DNA from: Rhynochetos jubatus
Lineage: Eukaryota; Chordata; Aves; Eurypygiformes; Rhynochetidae
DNA length: 64,000 nt
Reading direction: 5' to 3'
Assembly (NCBI GenBank): GCA_027574665.1
Contig: CM050664.1
Span: forward strand, 16,766,774-16,830,773
The notes below the pieces were generated by a model. That model was not told where the DNA came from, searched no databases, and saw only the letters and a list, made by a program, of their open reading frames with translations. Shown in pieces: positions 13,501 through 32,012 of this stretch (its first letter is position 1; each line of letters starts with the position of its first letter). The translations under genes were made by a program, and so were the position numbers.

Positions 13501-14492
13501 GTGGAGAGAGCATTCTCCAAACACCCCCTGCCAAGTTCTTACCCGAACACCATGGTGCCATCCTTCCGGATGCCAAACTGAGCGTTTTGCAGGCCTCCAG
13601 AGTTTCTCACCAGCTTTCCATCGCTCACAACGTTCCCAAGGCACTCTCCGGTTCCCATGTCGAAGTACCCACCGTTCTGGGCCACCAGACACTTCCTGAG
13701 CCTTGCAGTCTCTTCCACGGGGGCTCTGCGGTAAGCCTGGCAGCCCCCCGCACCGCCCGGCTCCAGCACCGAGAAGGTCCTCAGGGGGTTCCTCACGAAA
13801 GTGAAGTGGCCGTAGACCACCCTGCGGTCCTTGCCCTCGGGGGGGATGTAAGAAACAAACGTTCTGGTGGTAGCCACGGGGCCACCCGTCCTGTTGTCGC
13901 TGGGCCAAGCTTCGTGTGTTACGTTGCCGTACTCGAGGGGCTGACAGTCTCTGACGTGCCTGTGGGGATGCCGGGGGCCGTGCCGGGAGGGGAAATAGGG
14001 CTGCAGCACCGGGTCGCTGGGGGGGCTCCTGCAACGAGAAGAGCCGGTTGCAGCCCTACGCGGGGGGACAAGAGCCGCTGGGCTCGGGGTGGCGGCCGCG
14101 GAGGCCTCCCCAGCATCCCGGCCCCCTTGCCCCCGGGGAGTCCCCGGTGGCGCTGTACCCCAGCGCGGCTTAAGGAGGGGCTGTCCCACTTAGTGCTCCC
14201 ACCACCAAACCGACCTCGGGGCACCGGCTCGGCGGCGCCCGGCCACAGCCCCAGGAGAGGAACGGGACTACGGAACCCCCCACCCCGGGGCCCTCCCATG
14301 CCGCCCGCACCGGGACGACAGTGCTGGCACCACCCCGTGCACTCGCTCGGACACTCACCCGGCGCCGCGCACCGCCTGCAGCCAACCGAGCGCCGCCAGC
14401 GCGGCGGCCGCCACCACCACTCGCGCCGCCGGCACCTGCAGCCGCCGCCCGCGGCCCCCACCCGCTGCCCCCGCCGGCCTGGAGGCCGCCAT
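4577..14492 (-). CDS. NAGPA: N-acetylglucosamine-1-phosphodiester alpha-N-acetylglucosaminidase (uncovering enzyme)
   Basis: Known role: a trans-Golgi enzyme that removes the covering GlcNAc from lysosomal hydrolases and so exposes mannose-6-phosphate. Coding exons in transcript order: 14359-14492, 13543-14028, 11102-11241, 10441-10549, 9989-10117, 8932-9140, 7815-7862, 6912-7040, 5673-5804, 5430-5490, 4577-4811. All junctions are AG/GT and the frame stays open for 603 aa. Visible parts: a hydrophobic N-terminal segment (about residues 25-40); a furin-type RHVR ending near residue 71 before DC, at the place of the human propeptide cleavage; the phosphodiester glycosidase domain with NLDGGGSAT at 310-318; cysteine-rich EGF repeats (about 333-505); a membrane segment (529-552); and a tail with YHPL at 567-570. 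The start is the ATG in CAAGATGG. The human protein, from memory, is about 515 aa. The extra length is mainly one added EGF exon and longer N- and C-terminal segments. Identity is very likely; exon ends are manual calls. Confidence 0.95.
6912..7040 (-). other. NAGPA: Additional EGF-like exon of NAGPA (exon 8)
   Basis: A 129-nt exon coding 43 residues with eight cysteines in laminin/MEGF-type EGF spacing, including GFYGDAC and PAGYYGTSC. It has a clean acceptor (CTGTAG) and donor (GTAAGG), and both ends are phase 1, so including or skipping it keeps the frame. As I remember the human protein, its EGF region runs from the exon equivalent to 7815-7862 directly into the one equivalent to 5673-5804, so this module has no human counterpart. 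Confidence 0.8.
7090..7533 (+). mobile_element. CR1 LINE fragment, 3' end
   Basis: Long match in wording to the avian CR1 3' region: the GATCAGGGACTGGAGC-type start, the CAGGTTGCCCAGAGAAGC-type core, and the terminal AACCCAAACCATTCTATGAT. Sense strand is plus, so it is antisense to NAGPA. It lies wholly inside the intron between NAGPA exons 7 and 8 and looks relatively intact. Confidence 0.93.
13028..13205 (+). mobile_element. Degenerate CR1 fragment
   Basis: Contains the CR1-type string CCCAGAGAAGCTG followed by diverged sequence matching the usual downstream part, ending in GGTCCTTTCCAACCCC. It lies in the large NAGPA intron between exons 2 and 3. It is more diverged than the copy at 7.1-7.5 kb, so probably older. 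Confidence 0.75.
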
Positions 14493-14850
14493 CTTGGCGG
14501 CGCTCTGCGGGCCGGGCGCTGGGAGGGCGCCCCCTGCCGCCCGGCGGCGGCGCAGCCGCAGCGCCCGGGGGCCGCTTCCCGCCGCCGCCGCCGCCGCCGG
14601 GGCCGGTGCTCGCCCTGGGCGCGGCCCGTGCCGGAGCAGCGCGCGGCGGCGGCTTTTAGGGTAGAAAGATTGGAAACAAGTATTTGTCAGACGTCTCGTT
14701 CCAGCAAGCAGGTGCGGCGCGTCTGTTCCGGCTGCAGCCTCAGCGAGCACACGCTGCCCGGTCTCCAGGGCCTGGCCGCAGCCTGACCGGACCCCACAGT
14801 GCAGGTGGGGTTGGGGCGAACGCTCCTTTCTGAGACGTTCCATGTTCGTT
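13900..14850. promoter_or_regulatory. NAGPA: CpG island at the NAGPA 5' end
   Basis: Dense CpG and GC-rich sequence spans the first intron, exon 1 and the sequence upstream of the ATG at 14490-14492. No TATA box is evident. This is the usual CpG promoter of a broadly expressed gene. Confidence 0.65.
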
Positions 14851-17340
14851 TTGTTCGGTGCAAGTGAAACATAGAATATATAATGCGGTTTTTGAGAGGT
14901 TTGCACTACACGCAGTACGTGGCGCTACGAGCCGCCGAGGTAGCGGCAGGTTCGCGTGAGGTTCGCTTGGGACACCGGAGCTCTGGGCGCAGTGAAGCTC
15001 CACCACTGAGAAGGGTTTTGGCTTCCGTGTCTCTATTGCACCGGCGGCAGTCTGTCTCGGGGGGAAGGGGCGGAAGACTTGAGACGGATCCCGAGTGCCC
15101 GCAGGAGCGTGCGGTGCGTATCCGCCAGGGAGAACGGGTCGGTGATGTTCACGGGAGCAGACGGCTCGGAAGCTGTGTAGCAGCTCTCAGTTTTTCGGTG
15201 ATGACCTGAAAAAAGCGGTGTAACCCGATGGATAACACAGCGGCTAACTGGTTGGTTCCGTTTTGGCGAACCATGTTAACTGGGCTGACAACGGAGTTAA
15301 ACCCCAAAGCGACTTGGAACAGAAACCTGCTAACGCAGCGCTGCTCCCGAGAGCAGATACTGCTGGGATGCGTACCGAGTGAGAATTTAAGCCAGACAGT
15401 TTCAGGAAACTGGTGCTGGGGCTAGGGTTTTGACTCGCCGAGCTTTAGTAGGCCATTTCTGGGATAAACTGCAAACGGCACTTCCAAACTTCCTGAAATG
15501 TCACAGGAAGGAACAAAGGGGAAAAGCCTTTTGAAAATCTTGTTATTCCATAAATATGAAAAATGTTACAAGCAGAAATAAATTCTCCCACAAAATGCAT
15601 TTCTCATAAATGCGTTCGTCTCTGTTCCCACTTTCAGACCCTCAAGACACAGGTGAGGGTCTTTGTCTTTCTCCAGCTCAGCGCTTCATCTTTCATATTT
15701 ACCTTTCTCCAACCAAGTGCTTTGAAGACTAGACAGGCCAAAAGAACGTTTATTGCGACACTACCTTTATGAACACAAGTCACTGCGTCTACCAAGCGAA
15801 TACACGTAAATTTACGTGGTTTGATAACCTGCCAGAAAATCTGGAGAGATGGAATTCGTGGTGTCATGCCCGATTTTCTCTCTGGCTGCTTTAAACAGGC
15901 TGCCTTAGCTAACACGTAGCATTTGTTCAAGCTTTATTTTTCACATGCAGCATCCATTGTGTCTTTTAGCAGCTCCTTTTTTTTTTTTTTCAGTCATATT
16001 GATACAGAGTACAATGATAATATGGTGAATGTGAAGTGTAATCAGCTCTGCTCACAGTTCCCTGCAGATGGACTTGGTGTTCCAAAGTCTCGGCTTGTCG
16101 GAGCCCTGAGTGCAGCAGTAGGCCCTAGCTGCCCTGACCACACTCACCACCCACACCCCCTAGGCCTAGAAGCCTCATTTAAGCTCAGGCCTGGCCTGCA
16201 ATACCTCCCGAGGTGCTGTTTGTAGATGTACCTGTTTCCCATCCTGTTCCTGAACTGTTGGTTGGATTTAGTGCCTTGACCTCGGCCCTGTTACCTTGCT
16301 TTGGTCAGCCAGTGGACCTGTTGCTGTCATCACCCTGCTCTGCTCACCCGGCTTCTCTTGGGAAACAGCTGGCTTTTACTGCTGCCTTGGTAATTCAGAG
16401 TGGTTTTACCAAACCTGTTCCAGGCTCCGCTCATAGCATTCATGCGGCGAGATCTGTCTCCAAGCTGTTGTTTGAGAAAAGGATTCCTCCTTGACAAAAA
16501 CTGTGGGGTAACCAGGATCATGGGAGCATTCGCAACAACTTCTTTCTGCAAACATTCTTAGGGAGACAAGGAAGCTGCTCCTCCATGTAAGAAAGGGAAG
16601 GCAGAATTACCTTGGAAACAACCGTGTTCTTCAGGGGTTCAGTGCTGGAGTGAGCAGTGGTGGGTTAACGCTGGACTTGCTGATCGTAAAGGTCTGCGAA
16701 GGACATGAAAACCATAAACAATTGTTCCTCTTCCAGTGAGATACAGGGGCACCCTCTGAGGTGGCATTTTCAGCAGGACCTGACAGAAATGCTGTAAAAC
16801 CACCCTTTGAGCTGCAGTCTTTAACTTTCTCACAGGTTTAGCCAAGGTACACCAACACCTCACCCCTGCGGGGTAAGGTTACGCACCAAGTTCTCCAAAG
16901 CGTCCTTCCCGGGGCTGTGCTGGGCGGAACCTTCTCCAGCCACGCTCCGAGTGTTCACAAGCCCAAGGAACCAGACGGCACCCAACAGAACCGGGGCTGG
17001 CTGAAGGGCATGTGCCCTCAGCGCCTTTCTCCAGCCGCCCAGGGAAACTTGAGCTAGAACAAAGACCTGGTTTTCTTCACCAGCACAGGTGCCAGTTATT
17101 TTCTACCTTTTGGGGTCGTTCTGTGCTAGAGAACGTGTCACTTTTTCCATCGGAGAAGGCAAAGTTCCGACTCGGGGCCCACAGAGCAAAGAACTCCCGT
17201 GCTGAGGGCAGCGCTGCCAGGGCTCCTTTCAAACAGCCCGCGGCAAGGAAGGAAATCCATCCTGCCTCTTACCATAAACTCACTTTAAAACGCAGCGGTT
17301 TGGAGCCTCCTCCAGTGGCCGTTACCCCCACCGCAACCGT
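14851..17340. other. Intergenic region between NAGPA and ALG1
   Basis: No credible gene is visible. In human, C16orf89 lies between NAGPA and ALG1, but no exon resembling it was recognised here. The longest frame (minus strand 15634-15930) has no signal peptide, domain or splice structure I can support. There is a poly-T run near 15978-15992. Confidence 0.5.
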
Positions 17341-17453
17341 CTTTTAAAGTGAGCTGTACCGGGAGCCCCCCCGCGCCGGGCCCGGGTCCCCTCAGAGCGT
17401 GGCGCCGCCAGGGGGCGCCCTACCGCCCTTCTTCCCGCCGCCGGCGCCGAAAC

Positions 17454-25629
<8,176 letters not shown>

Positions 25630-25686
25630 CACTGTGGGGATGGAGGGTGCCATAAAGCTGGAGCTGTGTAGACTCTATACATAGTG

Positions 25687-25692
25687 AATAAA
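25687..25692 (+). terminator. ALG1: ALG1 poly(A) signal AATAAA
   Basis: Canonical hexamer 58 bp after the ALG1 stop codon, followed by TTGTCTGTAGTTG, a GT-rich downstream element. The 3' UTR would be only about 80 nt. Confidence 0.8.
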
Positions 25693-25719
25693 CACTTCGT
25701 ATTGTCTGTAGTTGCTGGT

Positions 25720-27462
25720 TTTAACTGCTTCTTCTTGGGACAAGTGTTCAGAGGCACCTTTTCCTTTAGAATTTGAGCTGCTGAGGTAAGAATAGTGCTG
25801 AAGGTGCGGCCCTCGTGTGCCAGCGGTGTAAGTCGCGAGGGAGGACGTGGTTCCTGGCTGAAGAGCTGGAACCTTGCCGTCTGGACTGCCTTTCCTTCCT
25901 TATCCCTGGGGATGAACCTTCAGAGAACAGGAGGGACGTTCTGTTACTCATATGTGCAAAATCTGCTACCTATGCTGCTTAAAGGTCCCTCTTTGAAGGT
26001 ACTTGAATACATACACAAACTGTTGCCACTTACACCCATTGTACGTTGAGCTCTTTAGATTTGGGTGCGTTTCCTTGCAAATGCCTTATTTGAATTGCTT
26101 TATTTGAGCTGCGGATGCGGTAGGGTTTTATTTTTTTCAACCAGTTAATACTCTTGGCTAGTCTTCCCTAGTCGAGCACTGAATATCCTCCTGGACGGTT
26201 TCACTGACACAGAACCAGTTTGTCGCAAAGTTGTTTTTCTTTTTACAGTGTGTGCAAGAATGTGAAAGCAGAGGCACTGGTATGTGACAGCTTGATTGAA
26301 CCCCAAGAGGAACGCAGACCTTTCAGTGAGAGTTGTCCTTGTACGCTGCAGTGAGTGTGCCCATTTACCTCAAGAAAGAACATAAAACCTATCCCGTTTC
26401 AAACAGAAAAGGAGAAAATAAAACCCAAACGGGTTATTGAAGTATGTGTAACTTGATAAAAGGGCACTTGACCTCCATGAGTGCTCGCTCAGGTTACACC
26501 CTTCATCTTTGTTGACATCGGTATCCGTACACGGACCGGATGCTTACCAGGTGCTTTTTTCATCACCTTTTTGATTATAAAATAGATGTCAGTTGTTTAA
26601 GGAATCGATGTGCTTGGTTTTATCGGGTGGTTGCTGCTCTGCAGAGTTCCTAGGTCAGAGGTGAGTGGTTACGATGGGTTCTGCACTGGCATCTTTAAAC
26701 CCACTTACTGCGTTTGACACCTGCTTTGTCAAGCCAGACAGACATTTTAAATTTCCTTTCCCCTACTGTTTTCAAGCAAAATCCTGTGCAGTGGTTCAGC
26801 CATTCCCCTTGGCCACTGATGAGGTAAATTAAGTGCTTCTGTAATTAAGCAGTAATGCCAAAAGCTTTAGAGAGGTTTCATCTTCCTAGAACAGATCAAA
26901 ATGAGGTGCCTGTACAAAACCTGAATGACTTGAACTTTGCGTAAGGGAAGATACGGGCTGTTGGCTCGTGACACTGTCCCCTCCAGCCGCTGTAGGTTAC
27001 CCCTTTTTAAGATGACCCATACTGCAGCTATGTACAGATTTCAAAAAGTAAACAATTACAGCTGGTTTAAATATTAAGAAATATTTACTACCACGAGACA
27101 TCGTTTCGCTCCCTTGTCAGCGTGAGATACTCACCCTGCGATCCTGCAGTTGCCCCTCCGTAACTTACACATCAAACCACGGGTGGAAAAAACACTCAGT
27201 TCAGTTCTGTTGTCTTCTACAGAATCAAAGTGTTTTACAGTTAGGGGGTTTTAGCTACCACCCGAGGTTCACAGACGCTTGCCAGGGGCAGCAGCTTGCT
27301 TGCAATTAGGGGAAGAAACGTAACTCGCTCTGCCAAGTCTGTGCCTATGGTTGTATCCTCGGTGCCTCTCGCACACGTTTCTGGAATTCAACGTAATCTT
27401 GTTGCAGGGAGGAGACAGCTCCTGTTGGTCCAAAAATTCCAATCATGTCCTATTTGCCAGGT
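25720..27462. other. Spacer between convergent ALG1 and EEF2KMT, including the probable EEF2KMT 3' UTR
   Basis: No coding exon was recognised. Minus-strand AATAAA candidates are at 26099-26104 and 26127-26132 (TTTATT on plus), which would give EEF2KMT a 3' UTR of about 1.3 kb. Neither is certain. Confidence 0.4.
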
Positions 27463-30400
27463 CTATATAAATAGCTGTAGAATGGTTACGTTTGGCTGCA
27501 TGTCGTAGACAAAAATCTTGTTGTTGTGGGCTGGAATGATCTGCGATCTGATCCCAACTTTGCCTGTAAAGAGAAACACTAGAAATCATTTTTCTGCTTA
27601 ATAAAATGAAGAGCAAAAGTTGGCACTAAGAGATGTGAGTTGTGATAGCCAGGGTCTAGCAAATGGCCAAATTCTGATCTCCTGATTGAACCCAAGAGAG
27701 GCCAGCCACCCTTAAATCCAGCTCTAGGATAGGAATCTCCCTGTTGGACAACACCCATCACCAAAAAACACTCCAGTTCACCTCTGCTACAGGTGAAGGA
27801 ATGGGGAGAGAGGCCAAAACTTGGCAGACTTGATGAAAGGCACCTACCAAGCTCGGCCTGGAAGAGGTGATACGTGTCTGGATTGCGAATGGTGAGAGCA
27901 ATGTAGGCCTCGGGAGGTTTGCTGCCTGCTCTGGAAGGGGACAGTTTCTGCAGCACACCAATGAGGGCTGAAATGGCCTCTGGATCGTAGACCACATCTG
28001 CACGAAAAGGAAAACATACGATATTCCTTGAGAATTGAGGCAAAAGGCAGAAAGAACTATATAAAATACCTTGGAGGAGAGCATGATTTTTGTATGCAGG
28101 GATCAAAAATTCCCAGGAAGAGAGCTTAGAAAATGCTTCTATTTTACATGCTATCTCAAGTTTCTAAATCAGTCCAAAATCGCTAAAAATCAGTGCTCCT
28201 CTTTGTAACTGGACTGTCAGATACCATATTTAAGCCCATCTTAAGGGCAACAGAGCACTGATGCTCGATGGCTTTGCTGTTGGCACTGTCCTTAGCCGGC
28301 CTTGTGTTCAGGACTGACAGTCCCAGGGGCTGATCACTGCACCAAGATGTCGAGGCGTGTGCCTGTACCACTGACCGACGCACCGGCCGCTCCTGACGTG
28401 ATGTAACGGGGCGATGTACGGCCACAGCCAGTCCCAGCAGACACAAATCGCTTCAGTTTTGGGGTGCCTTGCCTGCGTGAGTCCAGCTTGGGCTGGTTTG
28501 TGCCTGCTGAGTGGCACTAGGTAACGCAGTGACTTCGACTGACCAAATTCACATCTTTGATGACAAAGGCAGTGTATTTTGTCTTTTTTTTTTCCTCGCC
28601 TACATTCTTAAGTAATTTTGCTCTGCAAAACCCCAAACTGGGGAGTAAAATCCTGTAGCTACAGCTAAGAATTTTGCTAGATTTTCCATTATTAGATTTT
28701 TATTAACTCCTTTCAGATTCATACGTTCTTTTAAGATGTGTTATCCCTCAGGAGAACGCCAAGACTGCCGGTTATTGATGAGGCTCTTAAAAGTGGCAGA
28801 TTTATCATCACCCGTTTCTGGATTTAAAAAATTAAAGGCAGAAGGGAAAAACAATTCACTTTTCAGCCTCACGTAAACAGCTGTTAAATATCCGAAAGAC
28901 AGAACGGTGATCTGAGCTGGGAGAAGATCTGCCATACGCTTCCAGCCACGGTACCTGGAGCGAATCCCACACCCAAACACCTTTTAACCTGCCTAGTCCC
29001 GCACGACGGCACGCAGCGGGGCGTCATCGGACGCAGAAAGCACCTGCTGCAATGACGACGTCGGGCTGCAGGTCCGACAGTTCTTTCGCGGTCACTGCGC
29101 CCCAGTCAAGTTCTGCAACGATGAGTTTTGGGTTTTGGCGGTTCGTTGTGTCTCCCTCCTGGCCACGGGGCTCCGTTTGGATATGCCGAGTAGCTTGGGG
29201 TTCCAAGACAAAGCCATTCAAACGGATGTTTTCTGTCAGCTGCTTGAGAACACCAGGGTGGTGGTCACTAAATACATACATCTTGGGATCGCAGGTTTTA
29301 CAGACTGCAATTCCAGTGAAGCCAATCCCACTTCCTAGTTCCAAGACTGTCCTGAAGAGTAACAGAGAAGCGCTTAATAGGACTCTAAACTGAGTTAGGA
29401 AATCAAAACCTTCTGAGCCTACCTAAGGGTAAAATCAGTTACAGCTTATTTCAATGATTTTTGAGTAAACCACCTACAATCCAGCCTCTGAAGTCCCTGC
29501 TGGGGTTGGTAAACACCAAAGATGTAATTATAAGCAGAACAACTTGAAATACTGCCTTTGCATATGGTACCAAGCACTTCCACCGCGGGGGTGAGGCATT
29601 CCCGCTGGGTTTTAGACCTCGGCAGCATGGCTGTCTCCATCCACACAGGTTGTGTGGTGCCTTGCGTAGCCAGGGGAGAGAAACAGGCGCTTCAGCAGCA
29701 CGGTTCCCTCTCCTCGTGAGCTCAATCTTGCCTCAAAAGCGCTTGTTCCTCTCGACTGCTTATAAACAAAGTCTAGGCTATGAAATTAGACGGGCACACC
29801 TGCCCATCGATCACCTAGAGGCCGGTGGGATGGATCCCATCGAGGAGGGAAGTGCACTGGTTGAAATGTAACAGCCTACTGCACGGGGTAATGGTTTTGA
29901 TCTTAGAATAACCATGAGGTCCTCTCCTCGGTTAAAGTCTGACGGTTGCAGAACAGGCAGGAGCAACACTCAGCCAGCAGCAAAAGGGTGCAGTCGTTTC
30001 AGTTATTTAGGAGATAGATACTGGATGTTATTAAATTAAAACCGCATCCCTCACTCATGATACAAATGAAAATAGCTTGTCCTTTTCCCCCAGCTTGCCG
30101 TTACCTGTCTCTGAAGACCGCGGAGTTCTCGATTGCCCACTCCGTGAGATGAAGAGCAGCATCCCATGTCACGAGCCCCGTGGTTCCTCCAGAGATAATT
30201 GCCACGCTCTCGGAAAGGGTAACAGATTCTCCCGTGGGCTGGAGGACACGCGCCAGAAAGGAAAGAGGGATGAGCGCAGACAATGGGTTTTACAGTTTAT
30301 GAGCGATATTAGTGCCTGGGAAAAGGTCGGAGGCACTCTGGGTTCCTGGGGGTTACTTTTAAAGCCAATTACTGCTCAGTTCAGGTAATTAAAAGTGATG

Positions 30401-31642
30401 TATAACAACGCAGCGTTAGTTCTTACCAGTAAGTAGTGTTTGTAACAACGCGTAGATTCTTCTTCGTTTAAAATACCTGCCAGCGTATCGTACAGTTCAT
30501 CCAGGGGCTCGGCTGCTGTGGATTCGTGCTGCACCAGAGAGCAGGGCAGTGTTGGGAAGCGAAGTGGCGTGAAACAGAAAACGTACGCACTTTTGGTACC
30601 GTTTTAATACATCGTTGGCCGTAATGTTTTACGCTGAGTGCTCTTTTTTGTTAATACGGTTCAGCCTGGCCTGTAAAACAGGCACGTTTTAAGGAAGAAG
30701 AAAAAGGGTTGCAAGCAAGAGGAAAAGCACAGACTACCTTTTTGATGAGTTCAGTTAGAAAACATCTTCTGTACTTGGTGGAAGGGGGATATTTCACACA
30801 CAGAGGGTGGAGCACGGTCTGAAACAACAAAACAGCTGCAGCTGAAACCAAGTGAAGGTTTTGTGAGTGGCTGTAAGGGGTCAGTGAAGGGCACGGGAGC
30901 TTGGCTCCGTGTGTTGAGAGGCACTGCGATTGGGGCTGTGGCGCTGAGCCAGGAAATGAAATTAGGTGATTCTCACTAGTTTGTTAGTTTACACATCAGC
31001 GGCAGCAAATGTGTTTTTTCATTCTTCCGAAGGCAGAGAGCAAAACAGAATGGGAAGAGTCCAGTTAGCCCTATTTTGCTTTTCTCTTGTCTGTTTTGGT
31101 TTGGTTTGCTGCCTGGTTTGTGATTCCCTGCCCTCAGGCCAAGTTCAAGCGCGGTACGGGTTGGTGCGCTCCCGCGGTGACCGGGATCACACCTCCTTGG
31201 CTCCGGCCTGCAGCCCCGGCTGGGCTGGCCGGCTCAGGCACACAGGTCTGAACTGTGATGGCAATAAAGAACAGCGGGAAGAGAAGGAAATCTGCTGCTC
31301 TGCGGGGCCCAAACGAAACCACTGTGACACCAGGTCACTTATCTTTGTCACCGTGAGCAAAAGCCAGGCCTCGCTCTGGTCTCACGAGGCGGCATCGCGT
31401 GTTCGGTGGCGCCAAGTCACCCCTAACCTTGTGCAGAATCTCCACCAGCAGGGAGGCGTCCGGCGAAGTCCGTAGGTTTTGTTCAAGTTCCTATAAAAGA
31501 GAAGTAACAAAGCTGACGTCTCCCTCTCCCCACGCGTGGTGGCCGCCCGCCCCCCACACCGTACCGGCCAGGGGAAGGAGCGGAGCTGCCGGGCGGCCAG
31601 GAAGCGGCGTTGGAAGCGGAGCCCCAGCTCCGGCTCGGCCAT
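27463..31642 (-). CDS. EEF2KMT: Eukaryotic elongation factor 2 lysine methyltransferase (FAM86 family)
   Basis: Known role: a cytosolic SAM-dependent class I methyltransferase that methylates a lysine of eEF2. Coding exons in transcript order: 31565-31642, 31428-31490, 30738-30818, 30427-30528, 30105-30238, 29044-29351, 27848-27997, 27463-27563. The frame is continuous for 338 aa; human is about 330. Visible: the N-terminal FAM86 segment (RFLAARQLRSFPW), SVTLSES and TTGLVTWDAALHL upstream of the SAM site, the SAM-binding motif LELGSGIGFTG at 156-166, and a VVIAADVVYDP block at 250-261 with the D-x-x-Y typical of the lysine methyltransferase group. The last exon matches the family C-terminus only loosely. 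The start is the first in-frame ATG and gives MAEPE. It shares a divergent promoter region with NDUFB6, with a tRNA gene between them. Confidence 0.95.
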
Positions 31643-31721
31643 GGTCCCCAGCAGGCCGCGCGGGAGTCCCCGGCCTCGCCTGATCACCGCCCCGGGGCGG
31701 GGCCGCAGAGGAGCGGCCGCC

Positions 31722-31730
31722 AAGAAAAAG
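31722..31730 (-). terminator. Pol III-type T-run after the tRNA gene
   Basis: The minus strand reads CCTTTTTCTT just downstream of the tRNA 3' end, about 10 nt beyond it. Five consecutive T suffices for RNA polymerase III termination in vertebrates. It supports an active tRNA gene. Confidence 0.7.
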
Positions 31731-31739
31731 GGGCCTTCC

Positions 31740-31812
31740 CGCCTGAACAGGGGCTCGAACCCTGGACCCTCAGATTAAAAGTCTGATGCTCTCCCGACTG
31801 AGCTATCCAGGC
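31740..31812 (-). tRNA. tRNA-Lys (anticodon TTT)
   Basis: The minus strand folds into a complete cloverleaf: acceptor stem GCCTGGA/TTCAGGC (one G-U pair), D stem GCTC/GAGC, anticodon stem TCAGA/TCTGA with loop CTTTTAA, variable GGGTC, T stem CAGGG/CCCTG, and discriminator base G. It has no intron and CCA is not encoded, as usual for eukaryotes. The A box (TAGCTCAGTCGG) and B box (GGTTCGAGCCC, one change from GGTTCGANTCC) are intact. It sits 98 bp upstream of the EEF2KMT start codon in the same orientation. Confidence 0.97.
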
Positions 31813-31912
31813 CCGCAGGGGGCGCCATCCACCCCCTCACGCGCCCACCGGGCTCGGGCTGTCACGGTGCCCACCTCCGCGCGCCTTGATGACGCCTCGC
31901 TGTGCGCCTGGG

Positions 31913-31920
31913 TGACGTCA
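31913..31920. promoter_or_regulatory. Perfect CRE palindrome TGACGTCA
   Basis: The full 8-bp CREB/ATF consensus lies 93 bp upstream of the NDUFB6 ATG and about 100 bp from the tRNA 5' end, inside the divergent promoter. A half-site (TGACG) lies nearby at 31889-31893. Position and perfection suggest a real site; binding is inferred. Confidence 0.65.
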
Positions 31921-32012
31921 GTGCCGCGCGCCGCGACGAAGGACACAGCGCCCGCCGCCGCGCAGAACCGGGCCGGGCCGAGGTCGGGGCCGAGGTCGGG
32001 GCCGGCGGCACC

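Noticed and set aside
13464..14786. Plus-strand frame of 440 codons
   Set aside because: It is antisense to NAGPA exons 1 and 2 and the CpG island. The residue make-up is that of GC-rich antisense sequence.
15195..15215. GTGATGA followed by CTGA, resembling snoRNA C and D boxes
   Set aside because: The two boxes are adjacent, with no guide-length spacing and no terminal stem.
29024..29043. Continuation of EEF2KMT exon 6 to a stop after VVIAAGAFCVR
   Set aside because: This is intron read-through. Splicing at 29044 to the exon at 27997 restores the family motif VVIAADVVYDP.
30477..30528. An apparent donor GCAG/GTATTT ending EEF2KMT exon 4 early
   Set aside because: Reading on gives sequence matching the FAM86 family (EESTRCYKHYLL) up to the better donor CTG/GTAAGA at 30427, in phase with the next exon.
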